DNA of 34,061 nucleotides from a virus (IMGVR_UViG_3300032288_001608:1-34061), one strand, 5' to 3'. Positions 14,437-23,835 are shown, counted from the stretch's first letter. The notes: generated from the letters alone by a model not told the origin. Program-made: numbers and translations.

Positions 14437-14658
14437 TTAATTTCTATCTACCTTATCTTTTAATTCCAATTTTATGTCTTGCAAAGCATCAAAAATCTTA
14501 CCCAATTTCTCACCAATCTCATCCTCCTTTTTCTCAAGGGTGCGGACACGAAGATCAAGTTCTCTCAACTTAATCTTCATATCCGTAAACATCTTCGACA
14601 ATGCCATTGCAAATGCAATAGTTTGAATAATTATCGTTACAATCACCCCTTGCTCCAT
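14437..14658 (-). CDS. XhlA/holin-associated-like membrane coiled-coil protein
   Basis: A 73-residue protein with a short hydrophobic N-terminus (about 4-20, GVIVTIIIQTIAFAMAL) and a long charged coiled coil (about 25-70, KIKLRELDLRVRTLEKKEDE). This resembles hemolysin XhlA-type proteins that assist holins. It lies beside another small membrane gene (14665-14823), making the pair a plausible holin unit, though it is separated from the endolysin by the fibre genes. The topology is visible; the lysis role is inferred. Confidence 0.65.
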   Translation of the reverse strand: MEQGVIVTIIIQTIAFAMALSKMFTDMKIKLRELDLRVRTLEKKEDEIGEKLGKIFDALQDIKLELKDKVDRN

Positions 14659-14664
14659 CTCGAA

Positions 14665-14823
14665 TTACTTTTTAGCGTCACTTGCAAAAATGCCTACTAA
14701 TAGCATTCCAAGACCAGCTAAGACCATTTTCCAATCATTAGCCATTGCACCTTCCCAAATCATAGGTAGTCCAGCTACCGCACCGAAAAGGCTTGTCTTT
14801 ACGTTTTCCATCATTTGTTTCAT
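14665..14823 (-). CDS. Holin candidate (small two-span membrane protein)
   Basis: A 52-codon frame: MKQMMENVKTSLFG, a first hydrophobic stretch (about 13-27), a short polar turn (NDW, about 29-31) and a second hydrophobic stretch (about 32-48, MVLAGLGMLLVGIF) before DAKK. Two short segments and a charged tail fit small phage holins. It is next to the XhlA-like gene, which supports a lysis role. The leader lacks a Shine-Dalgarno motif like other genes here. Confidence 0.6.
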   Translation of the reverse strand: MKQMMENVKTSLFGAVAGLPMIWEGAMANDWKMVLAGLGMLLVGIFASDAKK

Positions 14824-14834
14824 AAAATTTATAT

Positions 14835-15446
14835 TTAACTTGTTACATAAACCGCCACGACACTTGTGCCGTTGAGCGAAGAACCTAAATTTATAACTGG
14901 ACCAGCACTAATAGTATAGTTGTAATACCATTTGCCACCATATCCAACCGCCACAAGTTTGTATGTAAGAGGATCACGAGCCGTGATTGTACCACCAGCA
15001 ACCGTGTAAGTATCAACAGTAGTTATTTCAGTGAATGGACCAGTACCTTGTAAAGTATAAGAGTATTGACCAAAGTTATTAACATTTGAGTCAATTGACA
15101 AACTTGTTATTACACAATTAAATTTAAATACTTTATAATTATTTTGAGCATCAATTATGTCCAAATACCCTATATAAGTCACATCGGTAGACTCAATAAA
15201 TGGCTCAAAAAATGTGATAGGTTGCATATTACTCTCGGACAATTTAACCAATCCATTACCACTAATTGTGTAAGTTTTTCTACCTTTAATGTATTGCCTA
15301 TAAGCACTATTAACCTTTGGTGCTAATTCAATTGTCTCGGCACTGATGGTAAGGTTAGCATCCTTCGAACAAGCAAAAGGGTAAACTCCACCACTTTCAT
15401 TTGTGAGTGCTAAAATTAAACCTTCCGCTTTTACTACGTCAGCCAT
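14835..15446 (-). CDS. Second tail-tube-like or tail-tip protein
   Basis: A 203-residue beta-rich protein. The N-terminal half (PFACSKDANLTISAETIELAP, then YIKGRKTYTISGNGLVKL) follows the layout of phage tail-tube subunits (a short strand, a Cys-containing strand, a loop and a paired strand) and recalls the tube protein at 20448-20879, which has a similar Cys strand. The C-terminal part (about 145-203) adds another beta domain. It lies after the tail-tip hub gene rather than in the tube position, so it may be a tube-derived cap or tip protein. Paralogy to the tube protein is a hypothesis. Confidence 0.55.
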   Translation of the reverse strand: MADVVKAEGLILALTNESGGVYPFACSKDANLTISAETIELAPKVNSAYRQYIKGRKTYTISGNGLVKLSESNMQPITFFEPFIESTDVTYIGYLDIIDAQNNYKVFKFNCVITSLSIDSNVNNFGQYSYTLQGTGPFTEITTVDTYTVAGGTITARDPLTYKLVAVGYGGKWYYNYTISAGPVINLGSSLNGTSVVAVYVTS

Positions 15447-17938
15447 TATTTATATATATATTTATCGTTATATGTATCGTAATTTAAAGTATTTGGCACG
15501 GAATAATTATTGACTTGAAAACTACCACTTGTAAATTGAATGCTATCCAATGTCTTTCCTACCTCCGTTGCACTAAAAGTAATTTCAAAAGTATCATTAG
15601 GATTAATTGTTATACTTCCCGTTGGTGATAAGTTAAATGTAAATGCTTGAGGATTTACATTGACTGGGTAAGTTTGAGTTTTAATAGTTGTGCCATTTTG
15701 CTTTACCAAGAAGCTTGTTTGGACGGGAAATGCACCAGTCGTTTGAATGATATTACCACTTAATGATATTACAATCGCATTAGTAATTGTTTGCGCTCCT
15801 TTGTAAATAATCTTATTGTCACCAGTGGTAACAAAATCAGTATTAGACCCCGTTAAAAATGGCACGGATTGGCTACCTACATAAGTGCCAGTCTTTACCG
15901 ATGCACTAAATGACCTTGTAATCGCAGCACTTCCATCTCTTGCATTATCCCAAACCTCCTCTAAAGTAGCAGTCCAAGTAGCACTTGCAAAATCCATCTC
16001 TTTAAGATTAGCTATGTAATAAACCTTATTAGGATCATCATCCATAAACTTTATAGTATTAATAAGACCAATAGGTACTCTTAAAGTATCAACCCAAGTT
16101 AACCCATAAAAATTTGCATCAATCTTATTCCTATTATATCTATTGTGAGACCAATGAGCAATTGCATTTTGCTTCCTAAAGGCTTGTCTCTCTCCACTAT
16201 ATCTAAGTCTAAACCAGTTATTATCGGTTGGTGTAAGAGGTGATTTTATTTGAACTACACCACCAACAATCTCACTTTCAAATATACAACCCCTATATGC
16301 TTGAGTTAATTGGTCATCAAAGTAAGTTGTGTTACGAGCCTTTTCAAGAGCCGTATTGCTTTTAGTAAAAGTTGCCTCTACCTTTTGTAAACCAAGTTCA
16401 AATTGGTCAAAACGATTATAAACCGAAAAGTCAAAATTCTTAATTCTCATCACTTGACCTAATACTTGTGTTGCTGGTTCAACATCACAAACAAAATAAA
16501 AATATAATTGACCATTATTTGGTAATGGGTCGGATTCAATTTCTAATGTATTCCACTCGACTTCATTTATATTCTCTGCACTACCATAATTTATGAACAT
16601 AGGTACTGCCGCTGGTGAACCACTCCATTGACCATCACTAACAAGGAAATAATTACCAGTACCAGTAACTAATTTTGCATAAGCCACTCTTGTAGGATAT
16701 ATCGTTGCCGAGCCTGGGAATGCATCACTAAATTGCACCTCAAATGATAATCTAAGTCTTTCACCAGCATATACATTTATAGGCTCAGATTCTATCATAT
16801 AATCTTGTGGAGAGACAAGAGTTAAATCTTGAGGAATAACTACATAATTATCTATTATAGGACCAGAGACTGAGGTGTAATCTTCATTACGATAAAAACT
16901 CACCGCCGTTACTGGTGTATTAGATATTGGGTCACCTTTAATAAATGTCCAATTATCAACCTCATATTGCTTGAGTGTTGGTTGTTCTAATATTAAAGCA
17001 CCTCTAACAAATGAACTATTATTTATTACTTCTACAAATCTTTCATAATTAAACTCTACAATATCTTGATTTGTTAATCTCTTAATAAACCTCAACATTT
17101 GTGGAGATATAGGCTTTATATCATAATTAACACCAACTTGCAAATCAAATCTTTTATTATAGGTTGTTGGCGCACTTGGAGGTGTGTCAACAAATAATAC
17201 TTTAAGATTTGTAGATGATGAGCAATATAACTCCTCAATCCTCATAATATTCCAAAACCCACGATACATAAATATCGTTTGGTTGAACGAAGTATTTATT
17301 TTTTCTAATACATTATATGAACTCTCATACACACTTGGCTCGGTTTCAAAAGTCTTTGGATCTATATAAGCTTGGTTGAGTGATATGTTAGGATAAGTAG
17401 TACTCATACTATCGTGGTACAAGTTATTTATTACTTGGTACTTATCCCATCCAAGAGCAGTACCCCCAGTGGCATATTGTACCATATCAATAATCTTTTG
17501 CTTTGCGGTAACTTCAACTCCACTATTACTAAACAATATATCTTTTAGCTTTCCAAATCCATCCGTTGCCGTGATAGTGATTATGTGATTTTGGTCTTGC
17601 CACTCCTCACGATAGTCGGATTGCATCACATAACCAGTCCAATAAACCTCACCTAAATTATAATAATAAAAATATACTTGTATGTCGGTATCACTTGTAG
17701 CTAAAAAGTTGTCAAGAGTAACCCCAGTTGAACTTGCAAGAATTTCAATCTCCGCAAGTTGCGCTCTTATTGGTTTAAATATATTATCCTCGGTGTTAAA
17801 TTCTTTTAGTACGAATGGTCTTGCCCCAGCCGTTAGATTAGTAACCGCACCAGTATATCCTTCGTAGTATAAAGATACTCTACCTATATAACCCTCAAGG
17901 CTATAAAATTCAATTCTATATTTTTCTTGTTTAGCCAA
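15446..17938 (-). CDS. Tail-tip/baseplate hub protein
   Basis: An 830-residue protein directly downstream of the tape measure with an eight-base overlap, the usual place for distal-tail and hub proteins in siphoviruses. The N-terminal part has the pattern typical of Bacteroidota phage tail-tip proteins: YRIEFYSLEG, a variable arm, IEILASS, YWTGYV and ITATDGFGKLKD (about 128-139). The C-terminus is a beta-rich region (about 670-830). It should organise the tail tip that holds the fibres and contacts the cell. No protease or lysozyme motif was recognised. Confidence 0.75.
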   Translation of the reverse strand: MAKQEKYRIEFYSLEGYIGRVSLYYEGYTGAVTNLTAGARPFVLKEFNTEDNIFKPIRAQLAEIEILASSTGVTLDNFLATSDTDIQVYFYYYNLGEVYWTGYVMQSDYREEWQDQNHIITITATDGFGKLKDILFSNSGVEVTAKQKIIDMVQYATGGTALGWDKYQVINNLYHDSMSTTYPNISLNQAYIDPKTFETEPSVYESSYNVLEKINTSFNQTIFMYRGFWNIMRIEELYCSSSTNLKVLFVDTPPSAPTTYNKRFDLQVGVNYDIKPISPQMLRFIKRLTNQDIVEFNYERFVEVINNSSFVRGALILEQPTLKQYEVDNWTFIKGDPISNTPVTAVSFYRNEDYTSVSGPIIDNYVVIPQDLTLVSPQDYMIESEPINVYAGERLRLSFEVQFSDAFPGSATIYPTRVAYAKLVTGTGNYFLVSDGQWSGSPAAVPMFINYGSAENINEVEWNTLEIESDPLPNNGQLYFYFVCDVEPATQVLGQVMRIKNFDFSVYNRFDQFELGLQKVEATFTKSNTALEKARNTTYFDDQLTQAYRGCIFESEIVGGVVQIKSPLTPTDNNWFRLRYSGERQAFRKQNAIAHWSHNRYNRNKIDANFYGLTWVDTLRVPIGLINTIKFMDDDPNKVYYIANLKEMDFASATWTATLEEVWDNARDGSAAITRSFSASVKTGTYVGSQSVPFLTGSNTDFVTTGDNKIIYKGAQTITNAIVISLSGNIIQTTGAFPVQTSFLVKQNGTTIKTQTYPVNVNPQAFTFNLSPTGSITINPNDTFEITFSATEVGKTLDSIQFTSGSFQVNNYSVPNTLNYDTYNDKYIYK

Positions 17939-19802
17939 CTCGATTAATTGTTCCGTTAGTTCTATTCAATACACCCACCAAATCACTACCACGTTGTGTG
18001 AATACTACTTGACCAGCTAATTGCATCCCACCACCACTTAGATTTGCTAAGTTTGGTTGACCGCCTCCTCCACCTTTACCAATATTGAAACCTAATGATG
18101 ATGTTATTAAACCTAATACCTTTTGAAATCCTCCAGCAGCACCACCAGATGCCGCACTAAACCCACCACTAAATATAGTAAATAATAATGATACAATACC
18201 AGTTGCAATAATCTTAGACACTATTTGATTTATTGCTTTTAATACCGATTTTGCAAATTCATTAAATGTAAATTTACCAGTATTTAAAAATTCCTCAAAT
18301 AAACTACTTATTGGACTAAAAAATGTACTATTAATTATATCATAAGTAGCTTGTAGGTTTGCTTGTTCTTTTAATCTTGCCAATTCATTATTTGCCGCTC
18401 TAACACTTGACAAAAATTTCTCATTGTTAAAACTTGGTACAATACCAGATATTTGTGTTGGTAAAGTTATACCAGCTTCTCTTTCACCTTTCCTTCTTTC
18501 TTTGGTGATTGCCCTTAAACCTTCGAGTTCAGTTTTATTTACTTCTGCTTGTTGCCTAATTTTATTTTTAGCATTGTATAAATTATCAACTCGAATTTGC
18601 TCTTGTTGTAATTCTAATGCTTTTTTTCTTTCAGCAGCTAATCTTTTAGTTTCAGTAGCAGCTTTTTTAGCCGCTTCAGCAGTTTTCTTTTGATCTTCTA
18701 ATGCTTTATTAGCCGCATCTATTGGTGCTTGAATTTGATTTTGTAGTGTAATACTTTTATCAAGTTCTACATTATATAAAGAAATCTCTTTTCTTAAATC
18801 CTCAACTACTTTACTTTGCTCATCAAAAGCCTTTTTTGCTGTATCAATTTCGCTTGTATCAACCCTATCAGCTTTGCCAACAAATCTTGGTTGTTTTCTT
18901 CTTGCAGTTTCAAGTTCTTCTTGCAATTTTGCTTGTAAAGCAACTGCTTTAGCAAGTTGCACACTTGCATCACCTATTGCACTTTCAAACCCTTTGCTAA
19001 CCGCCGCTTGTCTTACACTTCGTATATAGGTTTTTATTGCAGTCTCTAAATCTTCGTACTTAGTTTTTTCTAAATCTAAATTCCCAAAGTAATCTTTATT
19101 TATATCTTTTAAAGCATTAAGAGCAGAGTTTCTCTCATTATAAGAACGTGTTTGATCTAAAACAATAGATGATAAACTTCTTATCTTGGAAATCGCTCCT
19201 TCGGTTGTTGCAATCTCCTCTTGTGTAATTTCTACACTTGTCCTTTTCTCCTCGTTATATTTACCAAGTTCTTTATTAAAATCAAGTATCTCTTTACTAT
19301 ACGCACTTTGCTTTGTAAATATTGCGTCTAAAGCAGCACCAAATGACCCATATTTTTGTATAAGTACAGTAAATGCAGAAATAGTAGCACCAATTGCAAA
19401 TGTAACACCAGCTGGTCCAATTAATGACGCACCTATAGCCTTTAAAGCATTGGTTGCGCCACCACTTTGCTTACTTAAATTACCAAGCTGATCAAATAAA
19501 ATTGGTAAGTTGTTCTGAATAGCTATAAATCCAAATGGAGCATCTCTTGCTACCTGACCAAGAGCATTTAATGAAGCTGCTCCATCATTAACCGCTTTAG
19601 GTAACTTACTTAAACCTTGAGAACGAAGATTGACAAGACTACCTTGCAAGTCTGCTATGTACTTATTTGTTTGTACGATAGCATCCCCAGTCTTTGTCTT
19701 TAATTCGGTTTGTACTTTCTTGAGTTCGCGCTCAACATCAGTAATTGATTTCGTAAACCCAGAGACATCAGCACCAACCCGAAATATAAATTCTTCATTC
19801 AT
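17931..19802 (-). CDS. Tape measure protein
   Basis: A 623-residue protein with an N-terminal coiled coil (DVERELKKVQTELKTK), hydrophobic segments (about 115-140, and about 540-570 near IVSKIIATGIVSLLFTIFSG), a long charged helical middle (about 170-450) and a Gly-rich patch (GKGGGGG). This mix and the position after the tail chaperone identify a tape measure. At about 0.15 nm per residue the tail would be roughly 90 nm long. Its ATG overlaps the stop of the chaperone -1 frame (ATGA). Confidence 0.9.
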   Translation of the reverse strand: MNEEFIFRVGADVSGFTKSITDVERELKKVQTELKTKTGDAIVQTNKYIADLQGSLVNLRSQGLSKLPKAVNDGAASLNALGQVARDAPFGFIAIQNNLPILFDQLGNLSKQSGGATNALKAIGASLIGPAGVTFAIGATISAFTVLIQKYGSFGAALDAIFTKQSAYSKEILDFNKELGKYNEEKRTSVEITQEEIATTEGAISKIRSLSSIVLDQTRSYNERNSALNALKDINKDYFGNLDLEKTKYEDLETAIKTYIRSVRQAAVSKGFESAIGDASVQLAKAVALQAKLQEELETARRKQPRFVGKADRVDTSEIDTAKKAFDEQSKVVEDLRKEISLYNVELDKSITLQNQIQAPIDAANKALEDQKKTAEAAKKAATETKRLAAERKKALELQQEQIRVDNLYNAKNKIRQQAEVNKTELEGLRAITKERRKGEREAGITLPTQISGIVPSFNNEKFLSSVRAANNELARLKEQANLQATYDIINSTFFSPISSLFEEFLNTGKFTFNEFAKSVLKAINQIVSKIIATGIVSLLFTIFSGGFSAASGGAAGGFQKVLGLITSSLGFNIGKGGGGGQPNLANLSGGGMQLAGQVVFTQRGSDLVGVLNRTNGTINRVG

Positions 19803-20439
19803 TTTCTTAACCTTTTGAATATTTCTCTTGCCTCACTATCACTAATGCCTCCTTGCGATTGCTCATCCCCTGGTAAACTCCACAAAGCCTCTGGAGTTTT
19901 TGGTGCGCTCTTTGGATCACCCATTAAGCGCACCATTGTAAACATCAAAAGTCTTGTTTGCCTATAAGTGTCAACCTTCTTTTCCTCGTGTCCTTTTATC
20001 ATTAGGGACAAATGCCTTGGACTCATATCAAAGAAATCACGAGGCAAAAGACACAATTCACCAAAGGCAAATGCTTCTATTTCTTCCCACGAGATGTCTT
20101 TTTTTTTGGTTGGTCTACAATATCTAAAGCCGTTTGAATATATTGGTTATTTGTCCAAATTTCAATAACACTTTTTATTTGTGTCATTACACCATCATTG
20201 AGTAAGTTTGTTTCTATCCAATCTACAAACTCCTCAAACTTTAGTGTAGGCTCAACATCCTTTACCAAGCAATTATTAAAATAACCACTATAAATGATGT
20301 GAGCAAGACCAATCTCATTTAAGTCTCCACCTTGATACGACTTGCCCTCAACAAGCTTGTCTTGTAAGTATCTAAATGAAGCCATACCAAATTTAAGTCC
20401 GACCTTTTGGTCGTTAATAGTAATATTAGTATAATTCAT
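19799..20439 (-). CDS. Tail assembly chaperone, -1 frameshift fusion (gpGT-like)
   Basis: This is the product of a -1 shift at 20104-20098 in the chaperone gene: 114 residues in the zero frame joined to 99 residues in the -1 frame, 213 in total. The -1 frame reads smoothly from the slip (DISWEEIEAFAFGELCLLPRD...) with no gap, and it has no ATG start of its own near its open end. Such fusions recruit the tube and tape measure for tail assembly in lambda-like phages. The fusion ends at 19799, overlapping the tape measure start. No experiment shows it here, but motif, frame and gene order all agree. Confidence 0.9.
20077..20439 (-). CDS. Tail assembly chaperone (gpG-like, zero-frame product)
   Basis: A 120-residue protein (MNYTNITINDQKVGLKFG start) between the tail tube and tape measure genes, the standard place for a gpG-like chaperone. 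It ends KKKTSRGKK with a TAG stop just after the slippery A-run. Most ribosomes should make this short form and a minority the long fusion. It helps the tape measure protein fold and assemble with the tube, and is absent from the finished virion in known cases. Confidence 0.88.
   Translation of the reverse strand: MNYTNITINDQKVGLKFGMASFRYLQDKLVEGKSYQGGDLNEIGLAHIIYSGYFNNCLVKDVEPTLKFEEFVDWIETNLLNDGVMTQIKSVIEIWTNNQYIQTALDIVDQPKKKTSRGKK
20098..20104 (-). promoter_or_regulatory. -1 programmed frameshift slippery site A_AAA_AAG
   Basis: The minus strand has nine As then G. In the zero frame the codons are CCA AAA AAA AAG, giving the canonical A_AAA_AAG heptamer also used in bacterial dnaX. A -1 slip opens the 19799-20097 frame directly. 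The zero-frame stop (20079-20077) follows six codons later. No strong downstream stem was recognised. Confidence 0.92.
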
Positions 20440-20447
20440 AAGTTAAA

Positions 20448-20879
20448 TTAAGCTGAAATATCTAAAGCACCATTTGATTGGATTGTGCCAGAGAAATTGA
20501 TAAACTCAGTAGTAGATTGATTCATTGTTAGGTCGGTGATATAACCCATAAATTGGTGATAATACACTGTACCTACTGATGAACCACTCACAGTTGGGTT
20601 TTGAACTCTAACACTAATTTGTGTCTTGTTTACCATTGCACTCAATAAATCTTCATAAGATACTTGAGAAATGCTTGGAGCAGTCTCACAAATTGCATCA
20701 AAATCCACACTCATTTGTGGAGCAGATGGTGATGTGAACGCACCACAATTGGTTTGCTCTGTTGTAGCATCCATAGTTGTATTAACTGAAGATGTACGCA
20801 AACAAACAAGACTCTTGTAAGATGTGCCACCAGCTACATCGATTTCAACGTCTTGTAATGATCCTAAAATTTGTCCCAT
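20448..20879 (-). CDS. Major tail tube protein
   Basis: A 143-residue beta-rich protein (MGQILGSLQDVEIDVAGG), with YKSLVCLRTSSVN, then TEQTNCGAF and HQFMGYITDLTMNQ, matching the compact tail-tube fold of siphoviruses. It is placed between the tail terminator and the tail chaperone, the expected spot. It would polymerise as hexameric rings to form the tube. It is short for a tube protein but within the range of phages that lack an added Ig-like domain. Confidence 0.85.
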   Translation of the reverse strand: MGQILGSLQDVEIDVAGGTSYKSLVCLRTSSVNTTMDATTEQTNCGAFTSPSAPQMSVDFDAICETAPSISQVSYEDLLSAMVNKTQISVRVQNPTVSGSSVGTVYYHQFMGYITDLTMNQSTTEFINFSGTIQSNGALDISA

Positions 20880-20886
20880 TTTACTT

Positions 20887-21318
20887 TTATTTTTGGTTAA
20901 CTAAATTGCTAATTGTTATTATTTTTCTTGCTATAAAATTGTCTCCATTAACTACTGGCAAGTAAGTAGATAATGTTCTTGCCGTTGGAAAGACCTCAAA
21001 ATTAGCATCATCAAAACCATCCACCTTAGTGTCAGGTATTAAAATGTTAAGTATTTGAGATGCGATATTGTCAACAATGCTATTGTCATAAACTCTATAT
21101 TGTTCGCTATTTATGTCAATAACAACATCAACTACATTCCCAAAGCTATTATTAGTATTAGAAGCCACCTCGGTTATAGAACTAATGATAACATAATTTT
21201 GTGGCATTGTCCTAAATGGATTTTGTCCATACACTGGCACGTCTTTGCCATTGTATGACAAGTTGCCATTTAAGGCATTCACATAAATCGTTCTCACATT
21301 ATTACTACAATCAAGCAT
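20887..21318 (-). CDS. Tail terminator/tail completion protein
   Basis: A 143-residue protein between the gp10-like gene and the tail tube. A helix/strand arrangement with VVDVVIDINSEQYRVYD and NSIVDNIASQILNIL fits tail terminator (gpU-type) or neck proteins that cap the tube and join it to the head. Its start overlaps the upstream stop. The call rests mostly on position, size and secondary-structure pattern. Confidence 0.7.
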   Translation of the reverse strand: MLDCSNNVRTIYVNALNGNLSYNGKDVPVYGQNPFRTMPQNYVIISSITEVASNTNNSFGNVVDVVIDINSEQYRVYDNSIVDNIASQILNILIPDTKVDGFDDANFEVFPTARTLSTYLPVVNGDNFIARKIITISNLVNQK

Positions 21319-21754
21319 TTTTACTTCTTATTATCTTTATTGCCTCCTCCTTAAATTTAGGATAGTAAGCAAGAATAGATGGTCTCATATATGGTCTCGC
21401 TGGTAAGTTAACTTGTTTTATCCCCCTACCTTTAAATTTACTCGCAAGTGCGCTCCATTCATTATTCTCAGGTGGTATAAAACCAGTACCAGTCCCAAAC
21501 TCAACGTAAGCAGCATATTTAGTTTGAGCAACCAAGTAGTAAGAAAGAAATTGGTCTTTCTTTAGTGATATTGAGTTTCGTAGTCTACCAGTATCAACCG
21601 CAACCATATTCTTAGCACTTGTAGCCATTAATTCACCAGTTGCGGCGAGTTCACGATCAAGTAAAGCGGCAGTGCCATTTACTTTCTCTTTATAGCGATT
21701 GAGCAATCTTTGAAAAGCTGCATCACTAACTTGTATGTTTATTCCTTTTGCCAC
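21311..21754 (-). CDS. HK97 gp10-like head-tail joining protein
   Basis: A 147-residue basic protein with the gp10 pattern: a helical N-terminus (AFQRLLNRYKEKVNG), LMATSAKNMVAVDTGRLRNSI (about 48-68), then AAYVEFGTG and PARPYMRPSI. It acts at the neck between head and tail. It overlaps the connector gene by a single base and the next gene by eight. Confidence 0.88.
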   Translation of the reverse strand: MAKGINIQVSDAAFQRLLNRYKEKVNGTAALLDRELAATGELMATSAKNMVAVDTGRLRNSISLKKDQFLSYYLVAQTKYAAYVEFGTGTGFIPPENNEWSALASKFKGRGIKQVNLPARPYMRPSILAYYPKFKEEAIKIIRSKNA

Positions 21755-22314
21755 TATATTACAACCGCCTTATATTGGTGATAATTTAGTCCATCCCAAT
21801 AAGGATATTGTGATATTGATGAAGCTGGATCTGCATTCATATTCTTACCTCTATTTTGATAAGACCAAGCAACAAGAGTTAAAATATCACTAACCAAATC
21901 TAATGGTAAAGTGCCATAACCAGCTTGATACTTTATATCATAATAGCCTTGAGAATATAACCATACTTTGCCACCTATCACCTCATAATCCTCATTTACG
22001 GTGAGTGTATCACTCATATTAATGCCCGTTTTCATCACAACCTCATCAACACAATTAAGTGGAGAGTAAGGCAAGTCTACCATCCAAACATTTGGCACGG
22101 TGCCAGTGAGTTGAATGTTTGCTCTTATTAGCTTATTTGTCAAAGACCTACCAGTTAATAACTCAAGATGCTTTCTTGCACTCGAGATTAAATTATCAAT
22201 CAAAGAATCATCTGAGGTATAATCTATCCTCATCCAATTTTTTGCATCCGTTCTACTTACTGGCTCAACCACCGCGTCAGCTAAAATGGTTATCCCGTTT
22301 ATATATATTGCCAT
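21754..22314 (-). CDS. Head-tail connector (gp6-like)
   Basis: A 186-residue protein. PVSRTDAKNWMRIDYTSDD and LIDNLISSARKHLELLTGRSL (about 18-57) are the gp6/connector signature, followed by beta strands and a C-terminal helix (LVSDILTLVAWSYQNRG). It forms the ring below the portal. It overlaps the glycosyltransferase gene by one base, so that gene is firmly embedded in the head module. Confidence 0.88.
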   Translation of the reverse strand: MAIYINGITILADAVVEPVSRTDAKNWMRIDYTSDDSLIDNLISSARKHLELLTGRSLTNKLIRANIQLTGTVPNVWMVDLPYSPLNCVDEVVMKTGINMSDTLTVNEDYEVIGGKVWLYSQGYYDIKYQAGYGTLPLDLVSDILTLVAWSYQNRGKNMNADPASSISQYPYWDGLNYHQYKAVVI

Positions 22315-23288
22315 TACTTGTAATATTTATCAACCATTTCTCTGAGCCAGAGTTCAAATTCATCAAGTGCTTTTCTTGGGTCGTGGTCTTTCGCTCTTTT
22401 TCTTGCTCTCCTTGAGGATTCGGCATACGCCTTTTTCTCATCCAATTTTGTAATTGCTTCAACCCAGCTTTTAGTGTCATTACGATCTTTTATAAATATT
22501 CCAGCATAACCACAATTCTCAACCAAACCATCCGCATTACTACAAATAACTGGTATCCCATTACACATCGCCTCGGTAGCCGTTCTACCCCACGATTCAT
22601 AGTCACTTGGCATCAATAGTATTCTTGTAATGCCATATAAAGGCTTAATATTAGACGTATTTGGCACTATTTTAAGGTTTGGTAGATTAGGTATTACTTG
22701 CTCATCATAACTCCCTAAAACACCTAAAAAACGCTTATTTGGTAATGCCTTAGCTATGCTTTCAAATATCTTACCACCTTTATTCTCGTTTAAGTTTATT
22801 AGTGTAATATATTCGTTGACCTCTGGGTCTTTTCCTAAGTCGTAATCTCTATAATCAACGGGAGGCGGTATTGTAAAGTTATCCCATTTGTAGTTTAATT
22901 TCCTCTTAATCCATAATGAGTTATAGACAATGTGTTGTGGAAATCGTGCATTTTCAATCTCTGGGTACTTATGCGAATTATGTATTAAATGAAATACTGG
23001 TTTTTTATATAATGATGCAGCACCAATTGTCCATTGTGTATAATCTAAATGTGTAAAAACACAATTACTCCATCTAAATAAATTCTCAATAACATTTGGA
23101 TTTGGTGGAAATACATCCACCCCATCAAAACAATAATTATTTTTTATTTTATAGTGGTTAGCTTGATGTAATAAAACCCTAACATTATGACCTTTAGCCA
23201 TCAAGTCTTTTGCCATATTATGAGCCATCCATTCTGCACCACAATTATGAACTGGAGGATATAAGTGTATGCTAAAAAGTATATTCAT
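22314..23288 (-). CDS. GT4-type (GT-B fold) glycosyltransferase
   Basis: A 324-residue protein with the classical GT4 layout: an N-terminal Rossmann domain with PPVHNCGAEWMAHNMAKDL (11-29) and, in the C-terminal domain, LLMPSDYESWGRTATEAM with the EX7E pair (E231, E239) and PVICSNADGLVE. It transfers a sugar from a nucleotide sugar. It lies between the methyltransferase (17-base overlap) and the connector (one-base overlap), so it is expressed with head proteins. That suggests modification of virion proteins or host surface sugar. No membrane segment. The family call is strong; the target is unknown. Confidence 0.88.
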   Translation of the reverse strand: MNILFSIHLYPPVHNCGAEWMAHNMAKDLMAKGHNVRVLLHQANHYKIKNNYCFDGVDVFPPNPNVIENLFRWSNCVFTHLDYTQWTIGAASLYKKPVFHLIHNSHKYPEIENARFPQHIVYNSLWIKRKLNYKWDNFTIPPPVDYRDYDLGKDPEVNEYITLINLNENKGGKIFESIAKALPNKRFLGVLGSYDEQVIPNLPNLKIVPNTSNIKPLYGITRILLMPSDYESWGRTATEAMCNGIPVICSNADGLVENCGYAGIFIKDRNDTKSWVEAITKLDEKKAYAESSRRARKRAKDHDPRKALDEFELWLREMVDKYYK

Positions 23289-23835
23289 AGATAATATCAG
23301 CTTCTAATTTTATTAGTTTTGCTGGGCTTGTCTTTTTTACAAAGTATTGTAAAAACTCATTATCTACATAATGAGTCTCAAATTTTAATTGTTTTATTTT
23401 GTATTTGTCAATATCAATGCTATCAACAATTACTTGGTCATAACCCTCACAATCCACTTGCACATAATCCACTTCATCAAAACCATACTTCTCGCATAAC
23501 ATATCAAATGTTACCGACTTTGCTTCGTGGTAACTTAACTCATCTATCTTTGCCAAGTATCTATTGAGTGGTGTGCCAAACTTAACGACACTACTACACC
23601 CACCCAAAAAATCCTCAGCATCAGGTAAATATGCCATCACAATATCCTCTATCCTATCACTAACAACTGAGTTTTCAAGATATACTTTACAACTCAATTT
23701 CTCTACGTTCTTTTGCAGTTTCTTAAACTGATGTGGTATAGGCTCCACAAATAAAGCAACATCATCTTTTGTTAGCTTGTCAAATATATTGTCAAAGCTA
23801 ACTCCATCCATTGCCCCTATGATAATATAGTTCAT
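23272..23835 (-). CDS. FkbM-like SAM-dependent methyltransferase
   Basis: A 187-residue protein with FkbM features: an N-terminal glycine-rich start IIIGAMDGVSFD (4-15), FVEPIP (E31 as a likely SAM ribose ligand), and VDYVQVDCEGYD (121-132). FkbM-type enzymes methylate hydroxyls of sugars or small molecules. It overlaps the glycosyltransferase by 17 bases, so the pair may make or decorate a methylated glycan. The length is somewhat short for the family. A hairpin precedes the start. Substrate unknown. Confidence 0.88.
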   Translation of the reverse strand: MNYIIIGAMDGVSFDNIFDKLTKDDVALFVEPIPHQFKKLQKNVEKLSCKVYLENSVVSDRIEDIVMAYLPDAEDFLGGCSSVVKFGTPLNRYLAKIDELSYHEAKSVTFDMLCEKYGFDEVDYVQVDCEGYDQVIVDSIDIDKYKIKQLKFETHYVDNEFLQYFVKKTSPAKLIKLEADIIYEYTF

